From Selaginella moellendorffii (Eukaryota > Streptophyta > Lycopodiopsida > Selaginellales > Selaginellaceae): a DNA stretch of 64,000 nt. Position 1 is the stretch's first letter. Each line of letters begins with the position of its first letter. Positions 30,226 through 42,975 of the stretch are shown one piece after another. The notes beneath the pieces are model-generated. The model did no database searches. It saw only the letters and a program-made list of their open reading frames with translations, and was not told where the DNA came from. The translations under genes were made by a program, and so were the position numbers. Where the stretch lies: NCBI RefSeq assembly GCF_000143415.4, contig NW_003314261.1, forward strand, positions 1,449,597-1,513,596, given 5' to 3'.

Positions 30226-32829
30226 GCCAATGCCTTCCACTGGGATAAAGGTATTGTCGCTTAAATGAAGACCAGGTTTGCCAATGCTTAGTTGATAACA
30301 CTCTTTTTATTGCCCAAAAGATTAGTATAACTAGAGTCTAGGAGCTATGCTATAATTGCCTTTGCATTGTAAAACTCCTCATCAGCCTTGCTAGGTTTTG
30401 GAGCAATGGAATCTTGAGTTAGTGGCCCATCTCCAAGCAACAAGCATATTGATTCTTGGCAAGTCTGAGAGAGTTTTTCCCTTTTGCATATAGTTTTGCC
30501 ACCTTGGCATCATTTGGAGCTTTTGAAGTGTATATAGCCTATAACATTTCCACTCTCTTGCTCCATATAGCCTCAATGTTTTGCAGACTCCTCGAAGCAT
30601 TTGCCCAAGTCATCCTTGGTTGGAGAACCAAAATTGCAATTGCATTCTTCTAGCTAGCCAATAGGGACTTGTAGAGCTGCATATGTGAGATAGTGCTTCA
30701 CCCTAGCAGCTGCAGGTTGTGTGAAGAAGCTCTTGAGTTTAGATATTACTATTTTTCTCTAGCCTAAGGGGGTGAATGTGTTAAGAGGGAAGGCTCTCGA
30801 CAGTGGAGAGAACACTTTTTTATACTTTGAAATCCTGCTTGAATATCTCTTTTATGTGAACTCATTGCCTAGAAAATGAGGAAGAAGGGGAATATACCCT
30901 TGCACCTCACACTCCTAGAATATTCCAACAGTGGAATATTTTAAGGAATCTCGCTCAACTCTAAGCCATGGATGTTGAAGACATCCATCTAACTCTCATA
31001 CGGTCTTTTTGATAAGTATTTGGTTGAGGTGGTGAATATTAGAGTGGTTTAGGCAAGATATAATATGATTAAAACACTTTTGTGGGATTTATGTGACAAC
31101 ACTTTTGTAGGGTTTATTATACAATAATTTTACAGAGTTTATGCAACAATAATATAATGACATATAACTATGAAAACTCTCTTTTATATATAACATGGCC
31201 TCAAGACATGCCTCTCTTTATTGTACTAGCAGTATGCTACAAATACATATGCATGGGAAGGGTGCTATGAGACATATGTCCAACCTCTAGCATGACTGTG
31301 AGGTGCAACATGACCTTGTGTTCAAACTCAAAACCTTTTGTACATGCAATTGCAAAGGTGTAGTAACTCCTAGAAAAAATAAACCACTAAATGCATTGAC
31401 AATCAAGAAAGACCTTGCATGCGTACCTTATTAAGAGGGACCAAACTAGAATTTTGGTACACTTTATTATTATTTAGTGTGACAATGTCTTTCAAGGTGA
31501 AAGGCACACCTACACTACACTAAACATGTATTAGAAGTTGTAAATAAAATTCATGTCATCATCTTGTTTTGCACTTATTTTTTTAAAAATATTTTGCTAA
31601 GACAAGTGTAGTGCAATATCCATGTGTCCTTGTCAATGGGGCTTGTCATATTTATCCTCTAAAAAACTATAGAGATGTTAGTTTTGACATGCTAAAACAT
31701 TGGTATAGAGTAATTCAAAGAGATTGGGTAATAAGAGGGAGGATTATGAAACTATAGTCTAATTTTGTGCCATGCAGATCCATAGTCTACAAATCTGCAC
31801 CTTGAAATCATTATTGGTTGTAAGCTTTATATCTTATCCATCATTTCTAGCCTCGTATTTCTCTAGTGTGAGTGTGCCATCATTGTACCAATATGATGGA
31901 CTTGAGCTGAACTTGAACTTGAGAGGGAACATATGACTTAAACTCCATAAAAAACTTGAGTTATCTTGAAATCAATTGAGATACACCATACTTACTTGTT
32001 CTCCATCTGTATAGCACATACAATTTCTTAGGATACAAAGAGTCCTTGAAGATGTATACTCCTGAATCCCATGGTGTCGTGAAATCAAGAGGAGCATACA
32101 ATCTCCACTAACAGTGATATTGTTGATGCTATGGAATCCACTCCTCATTGCTGTGGCTAATCCCCTTCAACTGGGATCATTGTTTCCAACTTCCCATCAA
32201 GCCATGCAAGTGTATTATTGCTATGCCAATTCCACAACCTTATACCAATATAGATATACCTTTGTCTCTATCTATCTAAAGTTCATGACCAAAGGTGAAC
32301 TACAAATCTGGGCTAAAGCTAGATTTCCATAGCAAGCTAGTATGATGTAATTTGTTATGCCCTTCAAAGCACTTCAAACATCAATTAATACCTTAAATAT
32401 CAATTTGTAGTGTTCCGAGTGCCTTGATCGTGGTGAAGCCATGACCAAGGCAAGAAAAGAATCAGCCAACACAACCATATTATAAAAATTGGAACTTCAG
32501 TATATTGTCAATGTGTTCCATTGCCAATTGAACCTATGTGAACAATCTAAAGGTGGAGATACTTGTGAAGAATAATATCCTTTACATGTAATATAAGGGT
32601 TCTTGTCAAAATACATAATAAAGTGTCCTTTCCTTTGATCTCTTCATACCCAAAACTCCAAAACCTAAAATCAATCAAAACTCTTGAACCATTGGATCTT
32701 TATAAAATTTCATTAGTGTATTTTGCTAGTTTGTCCAAACCCTAGCCACCACCAAGGATAAGGACATCTTGATCTCTTGAATCTTGGCTTTAAATCACTT
32801 GTTCTATGTTTATTGTAAGTGATTAATTT
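30226..32829. other. AT-rich intergenic DNA, no gene seen
   Basis: No convincing gene. A short minus-strand open frame at 30391-30600 could be a transposon remnant but I cannot place it in a family. The remainder is AT-rich with stops in all frames. Confidence 0.45.
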
Positions 32830-33875
32830 TTTTATTCTACTTTAGTCACTTAATGATGCCTTTAACCACTTGGAGGAGTATCATTCACAACCTTTATAAA
32901 TCTTTATTCCAAGTTGGGAAACTTGTTAACCCTCAAAGGTAATCTTAAAGCCACTTTGACTTTGCACTTAATTTACATGTTTGATTCTACTTCAAACACC
33001 CAAAGATACTATCAATATCTCAACTCATTATATTAAGGTTATGTTTGTTCTTTTATATCTCATTGGTAGTCTAAAACCACCTATACCATAGTCCTATCTT
33101 TCCAAAACTAGGTCATCTGTCCATATATAGTTATCCTATAACCACACTTTAACATCTTTAAGACACCCCTAGATATAAAGAACACCATCTCTCAATATCA
33201 TTTTTTTAATCCTCACCAAATCCCAATGCTCACCAACACTGCCATTAAGATAGAGCATGATGGCTCAGCCACTAAATCCCATTAACCTTTGGGACTTCAT
33301 CACTATGTGATTATACTCTTAGTCACTAGGCAAAGGGACCATTCTTCTTTTTTTTCACAATTTAAAACTTTGGGACGATATTTTAAAACACTATAGCTTA
33401 ATGAGATCTTCATAGGTACTACCCCCATCTTTTGCTATTGAGGTGCCTTACCCATTTAGCTAGAATGAGCCATACCAAGTATCTAAATAAGTAGTGCCAC
33501 TCACACTTGAATTAGGAGTATCGATTATTTGATCTTTTGGGAGAGCTAGAGTTAACTCTTGAACTCTTCACCATGTCACTTCACTTGTTCATCTATGTTT
33601 ATTTTAGCTTTAGACTCTTCAATGTTCATATCATCACCACCATATGGATTTAGTCTTAGTCTTAGCCTTGGTCTTGGTCTCAATCTTGGACTTAGACTTG
33701 GTCTTGGCCTCCATCTCAGACTTGGCCTTGGACTTCATCTTCGACCCAGTCTTGATCTTTATATCGGTTTTGATTTCAAAATTGATTTTGGATTTAATCT
33801 TAGACTTGGTCTTGAACTCTATCTTGGACTTGGTCTCAGACTTAGTCCTAACACTTTCACGTATCACAACACTTA
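32830..33875 (-). repeat. Inverted copy of the minisatellite-bearing dispersed element
   Basis: Read on the minus strand it gives the minisatellite (33860-33640) and a segment resembling 3000-3060 (gtgagcattgggatttgg near 33.2 kb). The part at 32835-32960 is the reverse complement of about 1240-1330 (cattctactttagtcactta...). It is strongly decayed to AT. It shows that the sequences at 1-3.6 kb are pieces of one dispersed element. Confidence 0.65.
33640..33860 (-). repeat. Degenerate minisatellite, inverse orientation
   Basis: About 220 bp of variants of cttggtcttggactt, i.e. aagtccaagaccaag on the minus strand. It is related to the array at 2550-2832 but with C-to-T decay. It produces chance open frames rich in Lys/Ser on one strand and Leu/Gly on the other. 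Confidence 0.8.
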
Positions 33876-36800
33876 TCATGTGTCAGTCCTTCTTATATCT
33901 CTTTTAAGAAACTTACTTATTGATCACTTTATACTTATTTATTGAACATTTTTTTGGGAGTTTTTCTCTTGCTCTCAACATTCTAAATCAAAGCTTTTAG
34001 TTTAAATATGTTATGTTTGTTGGACTTCTACTTCAACCACTGCCACTCAACAAACTTTTAGCTCCATTTTGGGGCTTAGAGATTTCTATCTTACACTCAT
34101 TCATATGTCCTTGTTAGATTGGGCATTATATGCAGGTTCACATATTTGTGAAGGTGTTGTATAAATTCAATATAAGGGACTTCAAGTAAGCCATAAGTCT
34201 TTATGTCAATAGGGGAATAGCAATATATAGTCAGAGTCATCATTTTCAAGTTACAAGCCATCTTGCACCACACATCACTCCAAAAGTGTTTGATCCACCA
34301 TAAATACATTATTATTGCTACATAAAAGAAAGATTTAATTTCACCTAGTTATGAACTTAAGAATCATATATAAATATTACATTATGGCCTTCACACATTA
34401 GGCCCTATTGAACTCCCCCATTTAATCTTTATATATGTGTTTTGGCTAGCAAAATTATAAAATTGTTTAACAATAGCATTTATAAATAGTTTATCCTCTC
34501 TTGTTCATTAACATGAGTATGCTTGTGATATAGTGGCTCCCTATGTAAATAAATAACACAAAGTGTGTGGTATTATTTAGAAATTTTAAACACATAGTGG
34601 TATTAATGATTCCATCTAAATAGATGTGCCAAGACTCTAGCTTGCAATATGTTGCATCAAGACTGAATTTTATGTGGTGGGGGAAATTTATTGTAAATTC
34701 ACTAAAGCTCCATGGATAACTCCACATTGAAAAACACATAAAGAATCAACTTTAATCTCCTTCACAAAATTTGTTTTGGGCAAATATAGATTAATGTAAC
34801 AGCTAACTCTATATCCAACATCTTTTAATTTGCCATTAACATATATAATCTTACATATCATAAAGTTCTCATATTATAAGAGAAACTCTTTAAAAAACAC
34901 TTGTAACAACACTCTTGAGAGGATACACCTCTTCCGAGCTTTAATAGTGCAATATGCACCAATCCATTCTAAATAAAGTTAAGATTTCTTATTTTGTAGC
35001 CTTCCTTTAATTTAACATTTATATAACCAAAATCTTTTTTATTTATTGCAAAACCACTCACTCATAAAGTGCTTTTTATTACCCTCTTTATATAAAATGC
35101 CTCAGATGCATGGTAATAGCTTTTAAAAGGCACTCAAAATCCAGTTCACACTTTATTACAAGCCCTTCACCAATGCTTAAACCGTACTAACATACCAAAT
35201 AAACTGATATGAAATTTAATTTTACATAGTGTTACAAAATTGCATACTTAGCACTAATCTCAACTTTGCCAAATCACCAATGCATGCCTATACCTTGAAA
35301 AAAAGTTAGATCCAAAAGATTATTTTATTAATCACACATATGTATTTAAAAAATTCAAGAACACATGTGTTTTAAATTGATATATTTTACAGTATATTAC
35401 AATCTTTTTGCCATGCCATTAACCCCAGATACACCTTCTCTTTGGAGTTGTACCTTCCCTCAAAATTTACAATTATGTTTTGATTGTCATAGCTAAAGAA
35501 GTAAAAAAAGTATATATCAAGATATATATATAAGATAATTTACTATTTTTCCTTTTACACTTGAGATGTGAATAATGAAAATAAACAAGTAAATCACATC
35601 TTTAAAAATTATTTATCCACATAGTCTCTTTTTTTCCTCTTATAGCATAACTCAATAGTAAGTAAAAACAAAATTAAATAAATAATTTATGTTTATACAA
35701 TTAAAAGACAACATCTATATATATTTAATGCTTTTCAAATAGCTCAATCTAAAGATTTATATTGGTTTTCTGTGGTTTTAATATACATTTAATATTACTA
35801 TATGATACAACTATAAAATAATAATATCTACATTTGCAATATTTATTTATTCACTATCTATTTTTTATTTTTATTTTTGATCCAATATTCTAACATTTGA
35901 AGAATAATTTTTATTAGAAGCAAATCAAGTAAAAAAGCATGGTTGAGCAATTGTAATTACATGATAACTTTCCTAGATCAGCTATATCATCCTCTTATAT
36001 TTGTTTAAGACTTTTTCTAGTCTTTACAAGAGATATTGTAAACATTATCATCTTATAAATGTCTTAAAAGAATAGACATTCCTGCAAATGAAAACTCCAC
36101 GATTAATGTTTTTCTTGCTCAGGCCAAAAAGTAAAAGCATTAAGTATCATGTATAGATAAAACTTCTATAAAGCATTGAAGTTTTCTTCTATGCAAATCC
36201 AATGTAAAGACATATAGTTTCTTCAGATGTAATTTAAGCATTGTATCCTGCTTTGCAGGACCAAATGTGAAATTTGCAAATATTCAACTTATGCTCACTC
36301 ACTAGATGAAAAGCCAGGTTACTACTCAATCTTGTTTTGCATTAAACATGCCTCCCCTATGACTAAGTTACTGTAGCACTACTTTTGTTAGCTTTCATCT
36401 CAAGCAGTAATAAGCTAGAGCTTGTCTCCAAGCACATGAGAAAGAGAAAGAAAGAAAGAAATCCACTCGCCTTTGTTTGAGGTCAAAGCATACAAAGCCA
36501 AGATGAATATAGATTCAATCACCAATGCATAAGTTCTCCTTCCCAATCCCTTGGCACAATCAGGCCAAATGTCAATCATGCCAGCACAGAGGTGAAGCTC
36601 AAGTGTAGCTATGGGATTGGAGAGTGCCCTTCTATTCCTCTTATAAACGATCCCTATAGGCCACATCAGCAACCAGAACTAACGAAAACCTTCCTGGACA
36701 ATAACACAATCATTCAGCAAGAGCAGCACACTATCAGCCAGGTTCTAGAGTTGGGTGTTATAAATGTCAAGTTTTGGAGCTGTGGTGAACCGTGAGATAG

Positions 36801-37221
36801 AATCAAATTGACAGTAGTGGGTGACCTAAACTGCAAACTGAAAAACTTGACCAAATTTTTATTTTTGGTCTTATCTTATATTAGCATGGGTTGGATGATG
36901 TCATTGGAAAGACTTTTCGAGATATTGTTTGTTTCAATAATTGATCACGGTCCAGAAAACTTGTCATTCTTAGATGTTTTAGAAGAATAATGAATTAAAG
37001 TGAGTTTTTTCTTACACAAGAAAGACTCTATTTTTACAAAATAATTTTTTACAAGTAAATATCCTTGGGAAACATGTTAGCGTCGGGCGATCTACTTGAA
37101 GGACAAGATACCAGTTACTAAATGCCAAGAGCTTCAACAAAGGCTATTTGGTGACACACCACGAACTCTTAGACGAGGACACATTCTCTGGAGAAAAAAG
37201 AAATAGACATTCTCTATTTCC
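33876..37221. other. AT-rich intergenic DNA, mostly featureless
   Basis: Long AT-rich desert. A minus-strand frame at 34097-34309 and the somewhat GC-richer patch at 36415-36795 have weak coding character but no domain I recognise. The right end contains the 3' flank of RGP1. Confidence 0.45.
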
Positions 37222-39423
37222 TCAGAAGTGACCGTTGGACGGGCCGGCTAAAATCGGTGAGCCCAGCGGAGTGCCAACCCAGTCCGATGCCTTGGGGGAT
37301 TGAAGCCAAAAATCTCTCAGTGAAGCTACTGGCCTGTCCTTCCTTACTCCGTGCGTCCGGGGCAGTGGAGCATGAACAGTGATGGGCAGCGTCCACTCTC
37401 CCGTCTCCCTGTCTTTGATCTCGAGGGGATGTGCGTACTTCGACCACTCAACATTCCCTGGAGTGGCCACGAACTCGAAACGAAGAACCCACTGTACCGT
37501 GACGTGAGGAGTCGAGAAGGAAGCCGGGCCATCTAGAGGGATGGAGAAAAGGAAGTGCGTTTGTGAAACATCCGCGACAACTTCGTGATACTCGGATTGA
37601 ATCTGTGCATCGTTTAGCGTTAATTGTCTAGCGTGAGAAGGCTACAACAAGAAAGGAAAGTCAAACAGTACCTTGGATATGACTTGCGAGTTCTTCCGGG
37701 AAGGATGCAAATGCAAAACGTTGAGTACTTCGCGAATCTCCAGCACGACTGAGACCTGCATTCTTCTCTTGTTACAGCTGGATACTTCACAATCATTCTC
37801 TCTCTCACCTCTAAGCACTTTCGAGAATCACTTTCTTCTGGAAAGCTGATAACCCCAGCAATCTGCAACGAGTAACGTCAAAAACGAGAGAGAGAAAGTG
37901 TGCACTTACAGTGTCTCCAAAGTAATGAACCGCATCAGGATTCTTGGGTGAAATACGCACAAGAACCTGATTGCCAAGCCTGATGTTGTAGGCTTTCCCC
38001 TTCACGTGGCCTGAAAGAAACAGCTCAACTTCTAGTTTGACGCCTCCGAAAATAGATTCACCTGGGGAGGAGTCGGTTTTCGAGTCATCCTCTTGCTCAC
38101 TTGGAAAACCGTCCATCGGGAACCGATTCCATGGGCTCCAATTCCCAGAGAGCGATGTGTCCAGTGTCCTTTGAGAATGTTCTGCAAAGATAGATCTCAA
38201 AACAAAACACGACAACAAACTTCCAGTAACTTACTCGGGATTTCGTCTGCAAAAGATGCCATCAATATCTGCTTCTTCAATGCTGGTCGATTTGACTCTT
38301 CGCTTCTCGGCTGCGTCCTTGGAGTCAATGCAGGAGACTGGAGCACCAGCCGATCAAAGTTGTTCTCCAGACTTCCCTTCGGGCTATGGGAAACACTTTC
38401 GGATCCTTGACTAGATATATCGTCTTCTAAACCTGAGAAAGTACTAGCCGTCCCCGTCTGCCAGATAAAAACGTTGCATTTGCCAAGACTTCAACTAGTG
38501 GGCATTGTAGTCAACTCACCCATTCTGAGTAGGCGCTATTTTCTTTCCACTGCAATTCTGCCTCCACAAGAGACGATGGAACAATGCCTGTGCATTGAGA
38601 CACTTGTTTTAACGAGATTGCTTGACAAGTCCAAAAAGAACTGACCGCCATTTTTATGGCTTTCGTTGAGCTCAGCTGAAAGTCCACTGTTGTTAGGCAT
38701 CGTCCAAACGGTTATGGGAATGCGCTTCTCCTACACATGGTTCCAGCGTTCTCATATTAGGAAAATAAAACATTACATACCAGCGGAAGAGCAGCTTGTA
38801 CCGATGAACTACCATTTTCAGTGGCAACAAATTTCCACCGAATAGTTGCGGTGAGATGGTAAAAGTATCGTACCGCTGTGCCTCTGAAGGACGGAGGAAG
38901 AAGCTTTGGTAGAACCGTGCGTACAAGATCTAAGCAAATTCACGACTTAAAAGACACTCGACATTTTTAATCGCTTCACCACAGGGAAACCAAAACTTAC
39001 ATGATCTCGTCAATCCGCCCTCGACGAAGACGCCACTAACCAAAGGTCCGCAAGATTCCAGAAAGATCCGTTCGCCTGTGAAGAGGTTTAAAAAATTTGC
39101 AAATTCGCCAGGCACGAACCTCTCTTTTGCTTCGATCCGGGAGGCTTTGGAGTGACGATCCATTGCGGATCGAGTTTCTCCGTCCCTCTCACCTCCACGG
39201 CAAATTCTTCCACCAAAATCAAGTCGCCGCAATCGGAAGCGCTGGCAGGGTTGGAAATCTCGACCGTAGCGGTGACAGCATCACCTGGCCTGTATACCTT
39301 CCGATCCAGGCGCAAATCCAGCAGCGGCGGCAGCTTGGATCGCGCTGCATTGGCGGCAGCGCCCGAGATCGCCCCCATTTCATCGCGAGAGGACGAGCTC
39401 CTGGGAAGAATATTTGCCCACAT
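37222..39423 (-). CDS. RGP1: RGP1-like partner of RIC1 (Rab6/Ypt6 GEF complex)
   Basis: A multi-exon gene with short introns; the start at 39423 gives MWANILP, and a second Met lies 15 codons in. The product is an arrestin-like, beta-sandwich protein of the Rgp1 family, which with Ric1 activates Rab6/Ypt6 at the Golgi. Landmarks in order are LPPLLDLRLDRKVYRPGDAV, ESCGPLVSGVFVEGG, VRYFYHLTATIRWKF, LPLEKRIPITVWT, KGKAYNIRLGNQVLVRISP, VHYFGDTIAGVISFPEE, and SIPLDGPASFSTPHVTVQWV followed by LRFEF. It ends NGHF. A Ser/Pro-rich central linker (about residues 190-290) looks disordered. No frame break was found in the exons checked. The ABH gene starts 381 bp away on the other strand. Confidence 0.82.
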
Positions 39424-39804
39424 AAAAGCAACCTAAGTTAGGGCTTGGGAATAGGTTTTAGCCTTTAGGGTGTGATAGTAGTAGTAGCCGCCAGTGCTCT
39501 TGGTCTTTCTTTTCCCAAGTGATGAGAAAAAGTGGATGAAAATCAAGGATGATTGTTTTTCTATTTAAGTCTCTGATGGATATCACAATGGAGAAGATCA
39601 AGTGATGAGGCACAGTGCCTGCAAAACGAAAATGAGACCCACTGTGATTTTTCTACTCTATTTAAGTCTCTGATGATCTCCAAGAAACATTTCAAGTCCC
39701 AACTCTGGAATTTAGCATTAGAAATGTAAAACTTTGATTCTATAAACTAAATCTTAGATTCTTATATGTGCTTGTGTGAACTCTATGCGCTGTAGATTTT
39801 AGAT
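39424..39804. promoter_or_regulatory. Divergent intergenic region (RGP1 / hydrolase)
   Basis: 381 bp between two divergent start codons. It contains an imperfect direct repeat: 'atttaagtctctgatg' with nearby 'gatgaggcac' and 'gatgagaaaa' motifs occurs at about 39563 and again near 39660. Promoter function is inferred from position. Confidence 0.4.
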
Positions 39805-41588
39805 ATGAGTATGGGGAGCCTGGCTGTGCAATTGGGTTCCTTCCATGGCGCACAGATTCTCAACCCATCTACGGTGAAGAAGAAATTGAAGAGGAAATCT
39901 TTCTCTTTCTCAAGAGTGAATGCTCTATATGCAGATGATGGGGTAAGCCTGTAGACTTCCAGTCTTCAAATAGAAGAGAAAACCCTCCTTTTAGGAGATT
40001 GCACCTCAATCTAAAGGAGATGGCTTTTCTTTCTATGGTGGTAAGTCTTCTTGTTCTTGTTCTTGTTCTTCTTTTTCAGGGATAAATTTTCTTACAATAA
40101 TGTAGGAAAATATTCGGATGAAAGAGATAAAACAGATGACTGGTGGGCACGTGGTGATTTTGTAAGTTAATTCTGTTTTCGTAGTTAAGCTTAAGCTAAT
40201 TATTAAATATTTTTACATACTGCAGATGTATGCATACTCTCCTCAAGGATCATCAAACACAGTGAAAGAACCTTTGTTTGGTATGAAATTGGGTGCACAA
40301 TCTCAAATATCTTCAAATGAGTATCGGTGAGGTTAGCATAGATGGTTTTAACAGTCATTAATTAGATATTTCTCAGATGGTTTTACGTTGAAGAAGGGAC
40401 AAATAATAATCACACAATACTGCTTTTACATGGTTTATGTTCGCAGGTGATGGTGTATTACTTAGGACGAGCTAACATATGTAGATTTTCAGGCTTATTC
40501 TTTTAGACATGTTATTTCTATACTTGCCAAAGATTATCACGTTATAGCAGTTGATTGGTTGGGTAAGTTATATAGTTATGTCTTCTGTTCTATCATCATG
40601 GATAGGCTTTGGATTCTCGGACAAACCATTATATGGTAATGGATTTAATTATACAACTCAAGGTAATGAACATAGACTGTTTTTAATTTTGTAGACTGTT
40701 TTTGTTTTTTCTTAAAACCTGCAGAGTATACAAATGCGCTTAGCTGTTTGGTGGATCGATTAAAATCAAACCAAATTTCTATAGTTGCTCAGGTAACTAA
40801 ACACTAAATCTTTTTAAAAGGATTTTTTAAAGCTTTTTAAGACAGGGACATTTTACACCTCCAGTCGTAGAATATATTAGCGCAAATCCTTTCAAAATAG
40901 TTAAACTTATCATGATTAATCCACCAGTAAGTAATCAAGAAACACAAAACATTATTTCATTTATTATTTCTTATACAGGTATCTAAAGAACACAGTGCTT
41001 TACCATCAAATCTCTTAGAATTTACAAATTTATTCTTAGGTGATATATTTTCCCAGGTAAACTAGAATTACAAGAGCTTTCTAGCTATAAAGATTTGCTT
41101 ATGTCAGGATCCTTTTAAAGCAAGTGATGGTGCTATGTCAAGAATAAGTTATTATGCTATAACAGAGGAGGATAAAATGGTTTATAGAAAGCCATATTTA
41201 TCATCAGGATCAGCTGGATTTGCACTAAAGTCTGTGATTAAAAGTTTTAAAAAAGAGTTAAAGGTAATGCATTTCTCTAATGAATAAATATATTCTTGCT
41301 AAACATTTGGCTATAGGATTCAATTTTATCAGTTCGATCTTTATTAACGTCTAAAAACTGGGAAACACCTATATATTTTATTGGTGGTTTGAACGACAGA
41401 TGGCTAAATTATAAATCACTCAAAACCTTTTGTGAGGAGTTCCAATTTAAACTAATCACTTTAGACAAGGTATAGCAAATATTTCAACATTAGTTTTAAT
41501 ATATTATTTTCAGGGTGGACATCTTCTACAAGAAGACATTGAAATTGACCTAGCAAATATAATAACAGGTTTATTAAAAAGTCCATAA
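39805..41588 (+). CDS. Alpha/beta-hydrolase fold protein, plastid type, nucleophile-less
   Basis: About twelve exons with introns of 35-65 bp join in frame from 39805 (first exon 39805-39942). The N-terminus is basic and Ser-rich, like a plastid transit peptide. The hydrolase core shows LLLHGLCSQ (oxyanion HG), IAVDWLGFGFSDKP, then VAQGHFTPP where a nucleophile elbow G-x-S-x-G is expected. It also has DIFSQDPFKASD, MVYRKPYLSSGSAGFAL, FIGGLNDRW and DKGGHLLQED with the conserved His. The same QG-x-F elbow without Ser occurs in a plant chloroplast hydrolase family, so the lack of a nucleophile is a family trait and the protein may not be an active esterase. Codons are markedly AT-rich compared with RGP1 and GH3. 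Confidence 0.82.
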
Positions 41589-41654
41589 AATAACAAAAAC
41601 CAACCAATCTATATATAGTCACCAGTTATATATCAGTTTTCATAGACTTAAAAA

Positions 41655-42658
41655 ATGAATGGTTTTCTTTTCTCTTTATCACTAGTTCTTAATGTTTTAC
41701 CATTAATTAAAACTCAAGTTGATCCATGTACAAAAGATGAAGATTGCATAAAAGGTTATGAATGCAGGAACTTTAATTGTTATGTACGTCCAAGTTGTTT
41801 TCCAGGTAATTTTACTCCTTTTCTTGTTTTAAGAATACATTGTTTTTTTGTAATAGCTGATGCTATTATAAAACTTTATAATGGTAAAACAAAGCAAGTG
41901 AAGGATATTTCTATTGGTGATAAGGTTTGTAGTTTTATAGAGCTTTAGTTCTTGCCTTTGATGGTGATGTTAATATGGGTAGGTTGCAATTCAAAATAAA
42001 AAAGGTATTATAGATTATTCTGATATATATGCTTTTGGACACCAAGATCTTAAAGCCTATAAAGAGTTTATTCATATTGATATTAGTAATAGAAAAAGCA
42101 TTGAGTTATCTTCATTTCATTATATACCTGTTATATGTAAGTATGTTTGAAATAGTTATTATGGCCACTAATAGTTTTATCTTTAGATTCAAAATCAACT
42201 ATTTACAAATATGCTAATGATGTTATATTAACTGATGTTTTATTAGCATTAGATGAAAAATCAGGAAAGATTATACCTTACAATATAACAGGTAAGAAAA
42301 CTTATATTTTTTTCTTGTACTTATTTAAGTATTTTTAGATATTTATGTGGTAAAAAAATATGGCCTTTATAATCCATTCATATTATCTGGAGATTTAATT
42401 GTAAATGATATTGTAGTTTCAACACATAGTGATTGGTTTTTAGATGGGTTATTTAGATATTTTAAACTAAGTCATTTACTACCTCACATATATCATTTTA
42501 TTTTGTTTCCTATTCAAGTTCTATATGAAAAGTTAACTTTTGAGATTTATTTAAAGATATACAGCTTTGTAACAAATAATAGTATTATATTCAATTATAT
42601 TAGTGGCATTGTGAGAGCTACAGTTTTCTGGACGTTTTTTTCAAAACCAAAATACTAA
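41655..42658 (+). CDS. Secreted Hint-domain (hedgehog-autoprocessing-like) protein
   Basis: Five exons keep the frame: 41655-41805, 41857-41934, 41983-42136, 42187-42291, 42339-42658, about 268 residues. A signal peptide (LFSLSLVLNVLPLIKTQ) precedes a six-Cys segment (DPCTKDEDCIKGYEC ... CYV), and then a Hint domain. The Hint landmarks are the putative self-splicing Cys in SCFPADAIIKLYNGK, VKDISIGDKV, DYSDIYAFGHQD, a motif with His (IELSSFHYIPV) and the late block YNPFILSGDLIVNDIVVSTHSDW. Hint domains of hedgehog proteins cleave the peptide bond before the Cys. The C-terminal part is hydrophobic and aromatic-rich and may sit in a membrane. It lies 66 bp after the hydrolase gene and is likewise AT-rich. 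A pseudogene (6560-7516) and an exon-5 fragment (48347-48545) exist. Confidence 0.85.
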
Positions 42659-42975
42659 AAAATGTAGAAAAACAATAGTAAATAAAGTGGATTTGAATTT
42701 CAATGTATTGCTTTAAACTCTCTCTCTCTCTCATTTTCTCTCTCTCTCTCTCATTTTCTCTCTCTCTCTCTCTTTCACACATACACACACACACAGAGAA
42801 AGAGAGAGATTGTTAGTGTTTTCTAACTTAAAGTAAAACTATTAACAATATATTCTATTGACGCTTTGTCAACAGTTGTGTGCTATGCATAGTAGGATAG
42901 TTGCTAGCACTTGAGTATAATAATAAAATTTGCTGTAATTTTTAGAGTTTTTACGATCAAACAATCAAAATAATA
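42659..42975. repeat. Intergenic spacer with CT/CA microsatellite
   Basis: Between the Hint and GH3 genes (tail to tail) lies a (CT)n tract interrupted by 'cattttctct', followed by (CA)n, at about 42718-42796. The second copy of this duplicated segment (48546-48824) lacks the microsatellite. The part next to GH3 (ttgagtataataataaaatttg) is nearly identical in both copies. Confidence 0.85.

Noticed and set aside
30391-30600. 69-residue minus-strand frame, perhaps a retroelement gag piece
   Set aside because: I could not match it convincingly to a family; too short and no flanking support.
33559-33945. 128-residue plus-strand frame with LGLGL repeats and overlapping Lys/Ser frame on the minus strand
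   Set aside because: Chance frames of the decayed minisatellite; the same low-complexity pattern appears on both strands.
36415-36795. Weakly coding patch upstream of the RGP1 3' end
   Set aside because: No recognisable domain, no consistent frame and no splice signals that extend it.
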